From: Helicobacter sp. MIT 21-1697
GTDB taxonomy: Bacteria; Campylobacterota; Campylobacteria; Campylobacterales; Helicobacteraceae
Assembly: GCF_026241255.1 (NCBI RefSeq)
Contig: NZ_JAPHNC010000004.1
Coordinates: 1 to 64,000 of the forward strand
Direction of reading: 5' to 3'
Length of the DNA: 64,000 nucleotides
Part shown: in pieces, positions 47,818 through 57,523 of the stretch
Layout of the letters: each line of letters starts with the position of its first letter
Position numbering within the stretch: position 1 is the first letter of the stretch
Position numbers and translations under genes: made by a program
Notes under the pieces: generated by a model
The model's input: the letters and a program-made list of their open reading frames with translations, nothing else
Databases searched by the model: none
What the model was told of the DNA's origin: nothing

Positions 47818-49093
47818 AATAAATAAAAAAAGATGTAGTTTTTGCAACAAAGAAGAGAGTCTGGATAATCCTGTTATTCATTCAGGTGTTACGCCAGATG
47901 TTTATATTTGTAATTGTTGTTTGATTGTTGGAAGCGAACTTTTGACGAGGTATTTGAATAAAAATCCACAGCAATCCGAAGAAGAAATGGACATCAAAAC
48001 GCCATCGCCCAAAGAACTCAAGGCAAGACTTGACGAATATGTGATAGGACAAGATGAGGCAAAGCGCGTATTTTCAGTTGCGGTATATAATCACTATAAG
48101 CGTATTAAAGCAAATAATATCTCCGAAGAAGAGATGTTAAATCCGATTTTGCAAGATGATGTAGAGCTTTCTAAATCAAATATTTTACTCATTGGTCCAA
48201 CAGGTAGCGGCAAAACATTAATGGCACAGACTCTAGCGCGTTTTTTAGATATTCCCATTGCCATTTCTGATGCGACAAGCCTCACAGAGGCAGGATATGT
48301 GGGCGAAGATGTAGAAAATATCCTTACCCGTCTTCTTCAGGCTGCTGATGGCAATGTCAAAAAAGCAGAGAAGGGTATTGTATTTATTGATGAAATTGAT
48401 AAAATTTCCCGCCTTTCTGAAAATCGTTCTATTACACGCGATGTGTCGGGTGAGGGTGTCCAACAAGCATTGCTTAAAATTATTGAGGGTAGCGTGGTAA
48501 ATATTCCCCCAAAAGGTGGAAGAAAGCACCCTAATCAAGAATTTGTGCAGATTAATACAAGTGATATTTTGTTTGTATGTGGCGGTGCGTTTGATGGATT
48601 GAGTGATATTATTAAAAGACGTTTGGGTGGAAATGTGCTTGGATTTCACGGAGAAAAAAAAGGCAAAAGTGAAGAAGATACCTTGCTCAAGTATGTAGAG
48701 CCTGATGATTTGATTAGCTATGGGTTGATTCCGGAGCTTATTGGTAGGCTTCATATGATTACAACTCTTGCTCCAATTAGCAAAGAAGCGATGGTGGAGA
48801 TTCTGACAAAACCTAAAAATGCACTCATAAAGCAGTATCAAAAAATTTTTGAGATTGATGGCGCAACATTGCATTTTGAAAAAGATGCGATTGAATCTAT
48901 TGCCGAACTTGCTATTGCAAGGAAAACAGGTGCGAGAGGTTTAAGGTCTATTATGGAGGGGGCAATGATTGATTTGATGTATGATTTGCCAGAACTTGCA
49001 GGCTATGAAATTACTATTTCTAAAGAATGTATTTTACACAAGCAAAACCCTCTTCGTGTGAAAAAAAAGAGAAATATGCAAAAAAGAGCTTAA
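47810..49093 (+). CDS. clpX: ATP-dependent Clp protease ATP-binding subunit ClpX
   Basis: AAA+ unfoldase of ClpXP. An N-terminal zinc finger ([15 protein letters not shown]) is followed by [15 protein letters not shown] (Walker A), FIDEIDKIS (Walker B), [16 protein letters not shown] and the C-terminal sensor region [10 protein letters not shown]. The start is the GTG at 47810 with AAAGGAG 6 nt before, giving the usual 427 aa; a nearby ATG at 47814 is out of frame. Confidence 0.95.
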   Translation: MNEINKKRCSFCNKEESLDNPVIHSGVTPDVYICNCCLIVGSELLTRYLNKNPQQSEEEMDIKTPSPKELKARLDEYVIGQDEAKRVFSVAVYNHYKRIKANNISEEEMLNPILQDDVELSKSNILLIGPTGSGKTLMAQTLARFLDIPIAISDATSLTEAGYVGEDVENILTRLLQAADGNVKKAEKGIVFIDEIDKISRLSENRSITRDVSGEGVQQALLKIIEGSVVNIPPKGGRKHPNQEFVQINTSDILFVCGGAFDGLSDIIKRRLGGNVLGFHGEKKGKSEEDTLLKYVEPDDLISYGLIPELIGRLHMITTLAPISKEAMVEILTKPKNALIKQYQKIFEIDGATLHFEKDAIESIAELAIARKTGARGLRSIMEGAMIDLMYDLPELAGYEITISKECILHKQNPLRVKKKRNMQKRA

Positions 49094-49132
49094 TTTAATA
49101 TAAAACAAAAGGTTTAGCAAAGGATTAGAATG

Positions 49133-49138
49133 TATAAT
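49133..49138 (+). promoter_or_regulatory. -10 box upstream of mreB
   Basis: TATAAT about 36 nt before the mreB start in an 80-nt gap after clpX. It suggests that mreBC has its own promoter in addition to any read-through. Confidence 0.5.
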
Positions 49139-49174
49139 GCACAAATTATTTTGTAATATTTTTAAGGAGCTTTT

Positions 49175-50209
49175 ATGTTGATAGATAGACTCGTTGGCGC
49201 TTTTTCCAAAGATATTGCGATTGATTTAGGGACGGCAAATACTTTGGTTTTGGTTAAAGGAGAGGGTATCATCATCAATGAGCCTTCCGTAGTGGCAGTG
49301 CAGGCTGATAGATTTAGCACAGGTAAGATTCTTGCTGTGGGAAAAGAAGCGAAGGATATGTTAGGAAAAACTCCTGATGGTATTCAAGCGATTCGCCCAA
49401 TGAAAGATGGTGTGATTGCAGATTTTGATATGACAGAGAGAATGATTCGGTATTTCATTGAGAAAGCCCACAAGCGCAAAGCACTTATTCGCCCTCGTAT
49501 TATGGTGTGTGTGCCCTATGGTTTGACAGGAGTAGAAAAAAAGGCGGTGAAAGAATCTGCAATGAGTGCAGGTGCTCGTGAAGTGTTTTTAATAGAAGAA
49601 CCAATGGCAGCAGCTATTGGGGCAGGACTTGAGATTCAAGAATCTAAAGGCAATCTTGTTATTGATATTGGTGGTGGCACAACAGAGATTGGTGTAATCT
49701 CTTTGGGAGGTTTGGTTATTAGTAAATCAATTAGAGTTGCCGGTGATAAACTTGATACGGCAATAGTAGATTATGTGAGAAAAAAATTTAACCTTTTAAT
49801 TGGTGAGCGCACAGGTGAGGAGATTAAGATTCAGATTGGTTCAGCATCTCCGATGGAAAAACCGCTTGTAATGCAAGTCCGTGGGCGCGACCAAGTGAGT
49901 GGATTGCTCAATACGATTGAGCTTACAAGTGAAGACGCACGCGAAGCAATGAAAGAGCAGTTGCGAGAAATCAGCAACGCACTTAAAAGCGTGTTGGAAT
50001 CTATGCCACCTGATTTGGCAGGAGATATTGTTGAAAATGGTATAGTGCTTACAGGTGGTGGTGCGTTAATACAGGGACTTGATAAATATCTCTCTGATAT
50101 TGTCCGTTTGCCTGTGTATGTAGGCGAAGAGCCGCTACTTTGTGTAGCAAAAGGCACGGGCAAAGCAATGGAAGATTTGGATTTAATGAATCAGCTTGCT
50201 TTTGATTAG
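49175..50209 (+). CDS. mreB: Rod-shape determining actin homolog MreB
   Basis: Cytoskeletal ATPase guiding lateral wall synthesis. Actin-fold motifs: [16 protein letters not shown] (phosphate 1), [18 protein letters not shown] (phosphate 2) and [18 protein letters not shown] (adenosine). At 344 aa it is standard. AAGGAG precedes the ATG. Confidence 0.97.
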   Translation: MLIDRLVGAFSKDIAIDLGTANTLVLVKGEGIIINEPSVVAVQADRFSTGKILAVGKEAKDMLGKTPDGIQAIRPMKDGVIADFDMTERMIRYFIEKAHKRKALIRPRIMVCVPYGLTGVEKKAVKESAMSAGAREVFLIEEPMAAAIGAGLEIQESKGNLVIDIGGGTTEIGVISLGGLVISKSIRVAGDKLDTAIVDYVRKKFNLLIGERTGEEIKIQIGSASPMEKPLVMQVRGRDQVSGLLNTIELTSEDAREAMKEQLREISNALKSVLESMPPDLAGDIVENGIVLTGGGALIQGLDKYLSDIVRLPVYVGEEPLLCVAKGTGKAMEDLDLMNQLAFD

Positions 50210-50217
50210 AGAAAATT

Positions 50218-51108
50218 ATGAGATATAAATTCCTTATTTTTGGGATTATCTTTTTTATTTGTATTTTTGTTTTGATGGAAGTTGATAAATCTATTCAAGC
50301 CAAAATACTTTCTGTAAGTGATTATGTTAAGGTATTTTTTTTAGATTCTAAAGAGGATATAGCCAATACTTATAACAAACATATTGACCAAGTTGCAAGG
50401 ATAGAATCTCTTAGTGCGAAAGTCCAAGATTACGATAGGCTTAAGCTTGAGATCCAAGCTCTTCGAGACGATAGAGACAAACTACACAATCTTATCGGCA
50501 TAGGTGGTATTACTTATGCTACAAGTGAGATTCACCCAGCACGCATTATTTCGTTCGCAACATTAGGGCAACGCGATAGAGTATGGCTTAATACAGATTT
50601 AAGTCGTTATCGTCAAGGTGGAAACTTAGAGGATAGAATATTTGGGATTGTAAAAGATAATGTAGCACTTGGTGTGGCAGTTTATCAGAATGGGCGCATT
50701 GAGGGATTCTTAAATGGCAATGAAAATTGCCATTATGATGTATATATTGGTGAGAATAAAGCAATGGGTATTGTATCTGGTTCTCGCAATGGCAAAATAC
50801 TTGTGGATTATATCTCTGATTGGATTGAGATTCACAAAGGAGACAAGGTTTTTACAAGCGGACTTGATGGCATATTTTTGGAAAATATACCTGTGGGTAT
50901 AGTTGAAGATGTGCGGGAAAATTATGGGTATTTGAGCGTTGATGTGAAGCCATACGCGAGTGTGAGAGAGTTATCGTATGTATGGATTATTGATAGGGAA
51001 ATCCCTCAATTAGGCATACAAGATGCCCAAAATGAAATGCTTAAAGAAGTGCCCGAAAATGAAAATGTTGAAGAATCGGCACAAGTCTCTGACAATGAAC
51101 AATCCTAA
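50218..51108 (+). CDS. mreC: Rod-shape determining protein MreC
   Basis: Bitopic protein linking MreB to periplasmic wall enzymes. One N-terminal membrane span (FGIIFFICIFVLMEV), a coiled coil (about 60-95), then beta-barrel domains with SGSRNGKILVDYI and KGDKVFTSGLDGIFLENIPVG. The length of 296 aa is normal. It starts 8 nt after mreB and its end overlaps the next gene. Confidence 0.94.
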   Translation: MRYKFLIFGIIFFICIFVLMEVDKSIQAKILSVSDYVKVFFLDSKEDIANTYNKHIDQVARIESLSAKVQDYDRLKLEIQALRDDRDKLHNLIGIGGITYATSEIHPARIISFATLGQRDRVWLNTDLSRYRQGGNLEDRIFGIVKDNVALGVAVYQNGRIEGFLNGNENCHYDVYIGENKAMGIVSGSRNGKILVDYISDWIEIHKGDKVFTSGLDGIFLENIPVGIVEDVRENYGYLSVDVKPYASVRELSYVWIIDREIPQLGIQDAQNEMLKEVPENENVEESAQVSDNEQS

Positions 51109-53335
51109 TTCTGTGCCATTCTCTCCAAATCCCAATACTCAAATCTGCGAACGCAAAGATAGAATCTTGGAGTTTTTACATATTTTTATCAACGCCTTGA
51201 ATGCCGCTACAAGCAAGATACAAGTTGATTCTTTGCTCAAAGAGCTTTATAGCTTAAAACGTGATGATATGATTTTGCTTCAATCTCACCACGAAAGCCA
51301 AATGCTCCTTATGGATATAATCTCACTTGTGAGGGAAAGAATCTATCATTTTCTTTCACAAGGGCATATTTGTGGTGTGGAATATTTGAATATTTTGCTT
51401 TTTGTTGATACCTTACAGATGCCTTGTGAAGTTGATACGCGTTTTGAAATCTTTACTCAAATGGCGCAAGAAAGCCTTTTTGCCGATGGAATAAGCGATG
51501 TTGAAAATCTTTTGCTTATTGAGCTCTATATACTTTCAAAAGCCTTGGGCACAATGTGCAATTTTGGAGACATAATGCGCGAATACATTTCACTTGTGAT
51601 TCTTATAGACATTAATCTCCCCTCTTCGCTTGAGCACACAAGTTTTATCGTGGAACATTTTGAGGCGCTTGGTGTGGATATGCCCCTTTTGTTATCTGCA
51701 CTTCAAATACAGCTTGAGCCGCAAACCTATTTTGCTCACTCTACTCTAAGGCGAAGAAGTATTTTGAATTGGCAGCTGCATTGTTTTTGGAATGTTTCAC
51801 ATTTTTTTAATCATCACTTATGGCTTGAACTCTATCCATCGTGGAAAGGCATATTTTATGCACTTCTTCAAAAAGGTGATATACAAAGCATTGATGAGGC
51901 AATGTATATGCAGTTTTTTATTTATCATTTTTGTGGCAATAATTTTCATCACCAAGAACAATGGCGCACATTTTGTGATGAAATTGATAGAGTAGGTGTG
52001 CAATATTATGAAGCATTTGCAAAATCTCAAGGTATTTATGGTGTGCGCAAGGAAAGCAATGCTAGTATGTCGCCACAAAGCAACAAAAAATGTATTGCAC
52101 TCTTGCGCGATAGGCTTGTAGCAAACTCTCCTTATAAGGTTGAATATAGCCTTTTGAGTAATTTGATGAATGATGAGGCATTTTCACAAGAATACGAAAT
52201 AAAAGTTTATACAATGAATCTCATTGAAAAAAGTGCCGATGATGTGAATATTATCCGCTCTTATGAGGAGATTGGGATAAGCGTTGTTGATGTTGTTTCG
52301 CCTTTTAATGCAAAAGGATTCTATAATTCTCATCTCCAAAAAGCTCTCGCGCTCAAAGAGGCATTTCACCGCGATAATATCTCAATACTTATAAGCCCAA
52401 ATAATGGCTATGGCATAAGCGATTTTCTTCTTGCTTCAAGGAGCGCACCTTTACAAATGTATTATTCTCACGGCAATTTTGTATATGATTTGCCTTGTAT
52501 TGATGTGAAAATGACGCATATTTGTCAAAACAAGCCACGCATTGTGCGCGAGGGCTATGAATTTTATGGTGTGCCTGTGAAAATGTGCGAGAGATTCTAT
52601 AATCCGCCTTTAAGCGCAGAATCTAAGCAGCACATAGCTGCTTGTCGCTTAGATTTTCCACAAGATTCTGTGATTATAGGGACTATTGGGCGTTTGGTAA
52701 AATTGCAATCGCGTGAATATTGGCACTGCGTGGTTGATATTATGCTCTCTTTTCCTCAAAGTATCTATCTGGCTTGTGGGGCGGGTAATAGCTCACTTAT
52801 TCGTGAGTGCATTATGGATTGTTTTGCGGACAAGGCGCAGGGCGAGATATTTTTAGAGCGCATATATTTTATCGGCTATGTTGATAGCACTCTTTATGGG
52901 CATATCATTGATATATGGCTTGATAGCTTTCCGCTTGAGCAGGGAGAAAGTCGCATTGAATATGTGGCAAAAGGTGGGCTAAGTCTTATGATGAGCAAAC
53001 AAACTCAGCAAGAGCGCACACAGCATTTAGAGCAATGGATAGCACAATGGGCAACTCTCCCCCATCGTAATGGCTTACTTAAAAGCAAAGAAGAGTGCGA
53101 ACAAGCCCATAGGATTCTCATAGAATCTCACTTGCCTCTTATTGCTTTTTCGCAGCAAGATTATATCCAAAAGGGAAAGGCTTTGCTTGAGCTATTTGCA
53201 AAGGGTAAAACGCAAGAAATACAAGCGCTTAGAGACATAGTAGCTTATGGGAGGGCTGCGGGAGATGAGTTTAGGGAGATAAAAGGAGTGCAAGCATTTA
53301 AAGACATAATGAACTCACAATGTGCTGTAAAATAA
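51095..53335 (+). CDS. Large GT-B-like protein, possible HMW1C/OGT-type glycosyltransferase
   Basis: 746 aa, no signal peptide. The first about 320 residues are helical. The C-terminal half looks like a GT-B fold: LQMYYSHGNFVYDLPCIDVK, the strand-turn VIIGTIGRLVKLQSREYW, and YVDSTLYGHIIDIWLDSFPL with EQGESRIEYVAKGG, a layout close to the nucleotide-sugar site of HMW1C and O-GlcNAc transferases. The acceptor is unknown; a surface protein or glycan is possible. The ATG at 51095 overlaps the mreC end and lacks a strong ribosome site. Confidence 0.55.
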   Translation: MNNPNSVPFSPNPNTQICERKDRILEFLHIFINALNAATSKIQVDSLLKELYSLKRDDMILLQSHHESQMLLMDIISLVRERIYHFLSQGHICGVEYLNILLFVDTLQMPCEVDTRFEIFTQMAQESLFADGISDVENLLLIELYILSKALGTMCNFGDIMREYISLVILIDINLPSSLEHTSFIVEHFEALGVDMPLLLSALQIQLEPQTYFAHSTLRRRSILNWQLHCFWNVSHFFNHHLWLELYPSWKGIFYALLQKGDIQSIDEAMYMQFFIYHFCGNNFHHQEQWRTFCDEIDRVGVQYYEAFAKSQGIYGVRKESNASMSPQSNKKCIALLRDRLVANSPYKVEYSLLSNLMNDEAFSQEYEIKVYTMNLIEKSADDVNIIRSYEEIGISVVDVVSPFNAKGFYNSHLQKALALKEAFHRDNISILISPNNGYGISDFLLASRSAPLQMYYSHGNFVYDLPCIDVKMTHICQNKPRIVREGYEFYGVPVKMCERFYNPPLSAESKQHIAACRLDFPQDSVIIGTIGRLVKLQSREYWHCVVDIMLSFPQSIYLACGAGNSSLIRECIMDCFADKAQGEIFLERIYFIGYVDSTLYGHIIDIWLDSFPLEQGESRIEYVAKGGLSLMMSKQTQQERTQHLEQWIAQWATLPHRNGLLKSKEECEQAHRILIESHLPLIAFSQQDYIQKGKALLELFAKGKTQEIQALRDIVAYGRAAGDEFREIKGVQAFKDIMNSQCAVK

Positions 53336-53567
53336 AAGGGTGCATAATAGCGTTATTTTAATGCCAAAAATATAAAATGGTTGTCCCCCTTGTCTTAAGT
53401 ATTAAAATTGATTTTAGGGCTATTTTTGTGATTATAATGGCTATAAGTTATTTTTTGTTTTAAAGGTATAAAATAAATAAGCATTTAGAGTCTTTTTCTA
53501 TTCTTCCAGAGCTTTAACTAATTTATCGCATATGCTTGAATAGAGCATAAAACCAACATAAGGCTTA
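53336..53567. other. Intergenic stretch of 232 nt
   Basis: Very AT-rich, no convincing ORF. It separates the GT-B gene from the unknown island. Short dyads occur near the island end, such as ACATAA-TAAGCC-TTATGT read on the minus strand just after the last island gene, which may end its transcript. Confidence 0.4.
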
Positions 53568-54017
53568 TTATGTCAAGCATTTTTCATCTGTGTTTCCTCT
53601 TTGGCTTATTTTATATTCTGCCATTCTCTCATCTCTTATTTCTTTTAAAGTTTTTAATATTTTTTCATTAATAAGAGCATTTTCTGTAAGCTTATCGTGT
53701 ATAGCTAAAAGCGTCCATAAAAGGATAATTATTACAAAACTGCTAGAGTATAAAACAAATTTAATGATTGCTTCAAGGTATGTGTATCTTGCCGCCTCTT
53801 TATAATCACCCATACCATTAAAACATATAATAAAAAAAGCAAAGGCAAGTATTAGCTTTAAAATTGTTTTAATGGTGTTGTTTGTTTTTATTGTGCTTGT
53901 TGAGCCATTAAACTTGCCGTTATCATAGTCTTGTGGATTATTTCTCCTATTCCACTCTAAAATCCCTTGTAGGTTGTCTTGTTCTTGATTGTTATCCTTT
54001 GGCATTTTCATTTGCAT
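53568..54017 (-). CDS. Island gene 4: hypothetical protein with two membrane spans
   Basis: 149 aa, unrecognised. A polar, Asn/Gln-rich N-terminus (about 1-45) precedes two hydrophobic segments (ILKLILAFAFFIICFNGMG and FVLYSSSFVIIILLWTLLA) and a charged C-terminal helix. AAGGAG precedes ATG. It is last in a minus-strand run of four unknown genes. Confidence 0.6.
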   Translation of the reverse strand: MQMKMPKDNNQEQDNLQGILEWNRRNNPQDYDNGKFNGSTSTIKTNNTIKTILKLILAFAFFIICFNGMGDYKEAARYTYLEAIIKFVLYSSSFVIIILLWTLLAIHDKLTENALINEKILKTLKEIRDERMAEYKISQRGNTDEKCLT

Positions 54018-54040
54018 AATATTCTCCTTTTTAATCTAAG

Positions 54041-54622
54041 TTAAAATTTTAAACATTCCAACTTGTAATTTGATTTGTTTCGTATGTAATTGTATTTCTC
54101 TGTGTAATCGTCTGCATATAACTTTTTTTCTACTTTCTGTATTACTTTATCATTATTACTGATAGTTACATTTATGTTTTGTCTTATTGGTATATAACCT
54201 GCAATAAATGTATTTATTAGATTTTGTATCTGTTGTTTTTTGTTATCGCTAAAATAGAAATAGTCATAAATTGCTGTCTCAAATGAATCTGGTGCTACTC
54301 TTGCAAATCCTGTTATTCCATTTTCTAAAGCTTTATCTAAAACTTTTATGTATATTGGTGTTTTATCGTTAATTTGTTTCTTTGCGTTTTGCCATAATTT
54401 GCGATTATTTGTATTTTTTTCTTTATAAGCTTTTTGTATTTGCTCTGCTGCAACGCTACAAGCTTTATCTAGCTCTAAAATATGCATTAAGGCATTTTCA
54501 ATGTTTCTATATTTCATTTCTCTTTCTTTTTTAAACCATTGAAAGAAATATATTATCCCTATAATGCTTAAGATAATTAGTATAGCATATAATATTTCTT
54601 TTAGACTTGCTTGTTGTGGCAT
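54041..54622 (-). CDS. Island gene 3: membrane-anchored hypothetical protein
   Basis: About 193 aa. One N-terminal membrane span (EILYAILIILSIIGIIYFF) is followed by a soluble, lysine-rich helical domain. No known motif. The ATG at 54622 comes right after the previous gene's stop; a TTG three codons earlier is in frame. Unknown function. Confidence 0.6.
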   Translation of the reverse strand: MPQQASLKEILYAILIILSIIGIIYFFQWFKKEREMKYRNIENALMHILELDKACSVAAEQIQKAYKEKNTNNRKLWQNAKKQINDKTPIYIKVLDKALENGITGFARVAPDSFETAIYDYFYFSDNKKQQIQNLINTFIAGYIPIRQNINVTISNNDKVIQKVEKKLYADDYTEKYNYIRNKSNYKLECLKF

Positions 54623-54623
54623 A

Positions 54624-55112
54624 TTAATCAAACTCTATCACTTCGCAATGTTCGTTAAATAGCTTATTGTAATGTTCGTATGCTTTTAATAGTCTTGTTT
54701 CGTTAATTTTTATTGCTAAGTTTTTGAATCTTTTTTCATTGATTGGGTCTGTGTCTAGTCTCCTTGCATTATCCCAAGCTCCAAAAGTTTGGTTTCCACT
54801 TTCCCTTATCTTTACATAAAAGCCTTTATCACTGCATTTTCCTAGCTCTTTGGCTTTTATATTTTTGTTATCATAGTCTAATACTATTGATGTTCCTTTT
54901 TCGCACTTATCTATTTCTATTATTAGTTCTACATCTATGTTGGAATCCCCTAAACTAATTGCAAAATGTTTTGTATCATTGAAGTATTCTAAGTCTATAT
55001 TATTACAATGGATTTTCTTTACTTTTTCTGCACTCTTTGGCTTTTGCTTTGTATTTGCTTCTAGGCTTAGGCTTAGTATTAAGGTTGTGAAAATATATAC
55101 TAGAGTTCTCAT
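54624..55112 (-). CDS. Island gene 2: small exported hypothetical protein
   Basis: 162 aa with a clear signal peptide (MRTLVYIFTTLILSLSLEA). The mature part has four cysteines (HCNN, KCEK, KCSD, HCEV), which could form two disulfides. It ends AYEHYNKLFNEHCEVIEFD. That pattern recurs in the shifted tail of the gene upstream. AGGAGAG lies before the ATG. Function unknown. Confidence 0.65.
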   Translation of the reverse strand: MRTLVYIFTTLILSLSLEANTKQKPKSAEKVKKIHCNNIDLEYFNDTKHFAISLGDSNIDVELIIEIDKCEKGTSIVLDYDNKNIKAKELGKCSDKGFYVKIRESGNQTFGAWDNARRLDTDPINEKRFKNLAIKINETRLLKAYEHYNKLFNEHCEVIEFD

Positions 55113-56100
55113 TGGTTTGTCTCTCCTTCTGTATCTTTTTTCATTATTACTTTGCATTCTCCGCTCTCTAGGATATTTTCTAAGATTTTGTTATATTCCT
55201 CATAAATATGCTTTTTGTGCTATGGCGTTATCATCATAGGTTTCATCATCATTGTTATTGAGATATTTCTCTCCAACTAAAGCTTTATATCCGCTTTTAC
55301 AATTCTTGCATTTATAAATTTTTGCTGTGAGTTTATTGTAATTGTCTTGTATTGATGTGTTGTCGTTGTAAAACCATAATGCACTATCATCATATTTGCA
55401 TATGAGGTTATATTCCGCTGTCTCTAAAAATCTGCCGTCTTTTTCATTATTTTTATCACTTATTTGTTTGCTTTTTTGTATTATGTTTTCATATTCTCGA
55501 AAAATATCCGAGTGGCTATTCCAAGAATGATTCAATGGTCTGTAATATCGTAAATCACTATATGTGCTTCCAAAAAAACATATAATAGTCCTTGTTGGCT
55601 CTGTGTAACATATATTTTGTGCTAATAATGTATATTCTAGTATCAGGAATGTTCTTATATTTATTTTTTCTAAGTTTTCTATCTCTGGTTTATTTATATC
55701 TATGCCTGCTTCTTTTAGTTTTTTACTTAATTGTTTTATTTTTTTCCAATTCTTTTGTGGTTCTCTTAATTCTTTGATAGTATTTTTGTAGTATTCTTTG
55801 GCTTTTTCAATATTTTCTCCCTTAATATCTCCAAATCTAATTAGTTCTGTAGCCAAGACATTATCTAATCCTTCTGTGTCTTTTATGATTTTTTGCTGAG
55901 TTAAATTTAATTTTTGTATTTGCATTAGAGATTGTGCTTGAAAAGCATTATATGCGTAGCAAATATTTTGAGTAAAGCATAAAATTAATATAAGACTTAT
56001 TATACGAGTGTTGTTCTCGCGGTTGTGAATAAGATTTGAAGAGTGTAATGTGTGAGAATCTAGCTTATGCCCCCCCCCCCCCCGTTAAAAAGCAATTCAT
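55109..56100 (-). pseudogene. Island gene 1: exported hypothetical protein, OFF by a G14 tract and with a second apparent frameshift
   Basis: ATG at 56100 follows AGGGGG. Six codons in, a G14 run throws the frame into TAA. With 13 or 16 G it reads on through a hydrophobic export signal (RIISLILILCFTQNICYA) into a 241-codon polar domain with CKNCKSGYKALVG, ending at TGA 55200. A +1 shift at an A5 run (55212-55216) instead gives HIYEEYNKILENILESGECK and a stop that overlaps the next gene as ATGA. The intact protein would be about 329 aa. The product is unknown. Confidence 0.65.
56070..56083. repeat. Poly-C/G tract of 14 nt in island gene 1
   Basis: Fourteen C on the plus strand are read as G14 on the minus strand, six codons after the start codon and before the export signal. 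Frame OFF as sequenced; 13 or 16 would be ON. Confidence 0.92.
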
Positions 56101-56131
56101 ATTATCCCCCTGCTATTAAAATTAAGTGGGC

Positions 56132-56137
56132 ATTATA
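56132..56137 (-). promoter_or_regulatory. -10 box of the island operon
   Basis: TATAAT on the minus strand, about 32 nt upstream of the first island start, after a T-rich stretch. It suggests that the four-gene island is transcribed from here. Confidence 0.5.
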
Positions 56138-56260
56138 ACAAAATAATCAAAAAAACTTACTTAATTTGGTAATATTTACATTCAAAATGAAAGCAAAGAT
56201 CTTATCAATCAAGCTGCAGAATCTGCGGCAAATCCCTAAAAGTGTAGAAAGGAATAGGTA

Positions 56261-57523
56261 TTGTGCGAGTATGAGACACACTATGATGAATACAGGGCAG
56301 AGGCAAAACCCCGAATCTTAATTCTTGCAGCGGCGAATATTTCTACTTGCCCACGCCCTATGCGAATGGTTGAGGTGCTCAAAGATGATTATGATATAAG
56401 CGTGATGGGCATTGATAATGAAGATGGCACACCAATGCCCCCTGTGTTTATCAAAGGAGAAGCAGCACAGACATACGAAGTCAAAAGCTTTAGTTACCCA
56501 AGCTTTAAAAAACGCAATGCGTGGGGTGAGGTAAAATTATGGATTAATGTAGCTCTAAGGCGGTGGGATAAACTTAGCTTTATTCCCAATCGTTTGGCGA
56601 TTATAGAGCATTTGTGCAAGGAAAGCTATGATGTGGTGATTTGCCACGATTTGCTACTTTTGCCTGTGCTTTTTGCAGGGCTTAAAAAAAGTGGGCGTAA
56701 ATGTGGCAAAAAGAATGATATAAAAGTTGTTTTTGATGCAAGGGAATTTTATCCTTTGCAAAATACAAGCTCGTTGCGTTGGCGATTGCTTTTTAAGCGA
56801 TTTAATATTTATCTTTGCGCTCATTTTGCCTCTCAAGCAGATGTGCTTTTAAGCGTTTCGCCACGATTTTGTGAGCTATACAAGGAGCATTTTGGGCTAA
56901 AGGCTCATCTTTTAATGAGTTTGCCGCAATATTATCCATTTGAGCCAACACCCATAAATCCTCAAAAGATTAAGATTCTCTATCACGGGGCGTTAAATCG
57001 CAATCGCGATATTGATAAAGTCATAGAGATTTGCCAATATCTTGATAAGCGCTTTTGTATTGATTTTATTTTCACAGGCGGGACACAAAGCTATCGCAAA
57101 AAAATACAATCTCGCATTGCACAGCTCCAAAGTGAGGGCAACGCAGTAAGAATCCTGCCACCTGTGGAATTAACGCAAATTGTGCCTTTTGGGAATGCTT
57201 ATGATATAGGATTACTTTATATCCCAGTGCATAATCATAATCTCCTTGCCACGATTCCAAATAAATTTTTTGAATATATCCAATCGCGCTTAGCAGTGCT
57301 TATGCCTCCATTGCAGCAATTACAAGGATTTGGCGATACTTATAAGAATTTCATTGTTGCCAAAGACTTTGCGATAAAATCTTTGGCAGATTCTCTCAAT
57401 GTCTTAAGTAGCGAAGAGATAGAGCAATTAAAGTGTGGCTCACACGCGGCTGCTCAAGAACTCAATCTTGCGCAAAATGCACCATTTGTGCGCAAAATGC
57501 TAAAAGAACTTCTGGCTCAATAA
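56261..57523 (+). CDS. Glycosyltransferase, GT-B family
   Basis: 420 aa. N-terminal RILILAAANISTCPRPMRMV is typical of the first Rossmann domain. YDVVICHDLLLLPVL, VVFDAREFYP and the second-domain segment KIKILYHGALNRNRDIDKV with GNAYDIGLLYIPV fit family-4-like enzymes. It probably builds a surface glycan. The start is TTG after AAAGGA because a stop lies just upstream in frame. An ATG frame at 56187 in another phase ends inside it. Confidence 0.75.
   Translation: MCEYETHYDEYRAEAKPRILILAAANISTCPRPMRMVEVLKDDYDISVMGIDNEDGTPMPPVFIKGEAAQTYEVKSFSYPSFKKRNAWGEVKLWINVALRRWDKLSFIPNRLAIIEHLCKESYDVVICHDLLLLPVLFAGLKKSGRKCGKKNDIKVVFDAREFYPLQNTSSLRWRLLFKRFNIYLCAHFASQADVLLSVSPRFCELYKEHFGLKAHLLMSLPQYYPFEPTPINPQKIKILYHGALNRNRDIDKVIEICQYLDKRFCIDFIFTGGTQSYRKKIQSRIAQLQSEGNAVRILPPVELTQIVPFGNAYDIGLLYIPVHNHNLLATIPNKFFEYIQSRLAVLMPPLQQLQGFGDTYKNFIVAKDFAIKSLADSLNVLSSEEIEQLKCGSHAAAQELNLAQNAPFVRKMLKELLAQ

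Noticed and set aside
48245-48874. Open frame of 209 codons antisense to clpX
   Set aside because: Lies wholly within clpX, has no ribosome site or recognisable motif, and arises from clpX codon use.
56187-56320. ATG frame of about 44 codons overlapping the start of the glycosyltransferase
   Set aside because: No ribosome site, ends inside the enzyme in another frame; could be an old N-terminus lost by frameshift but not supported.
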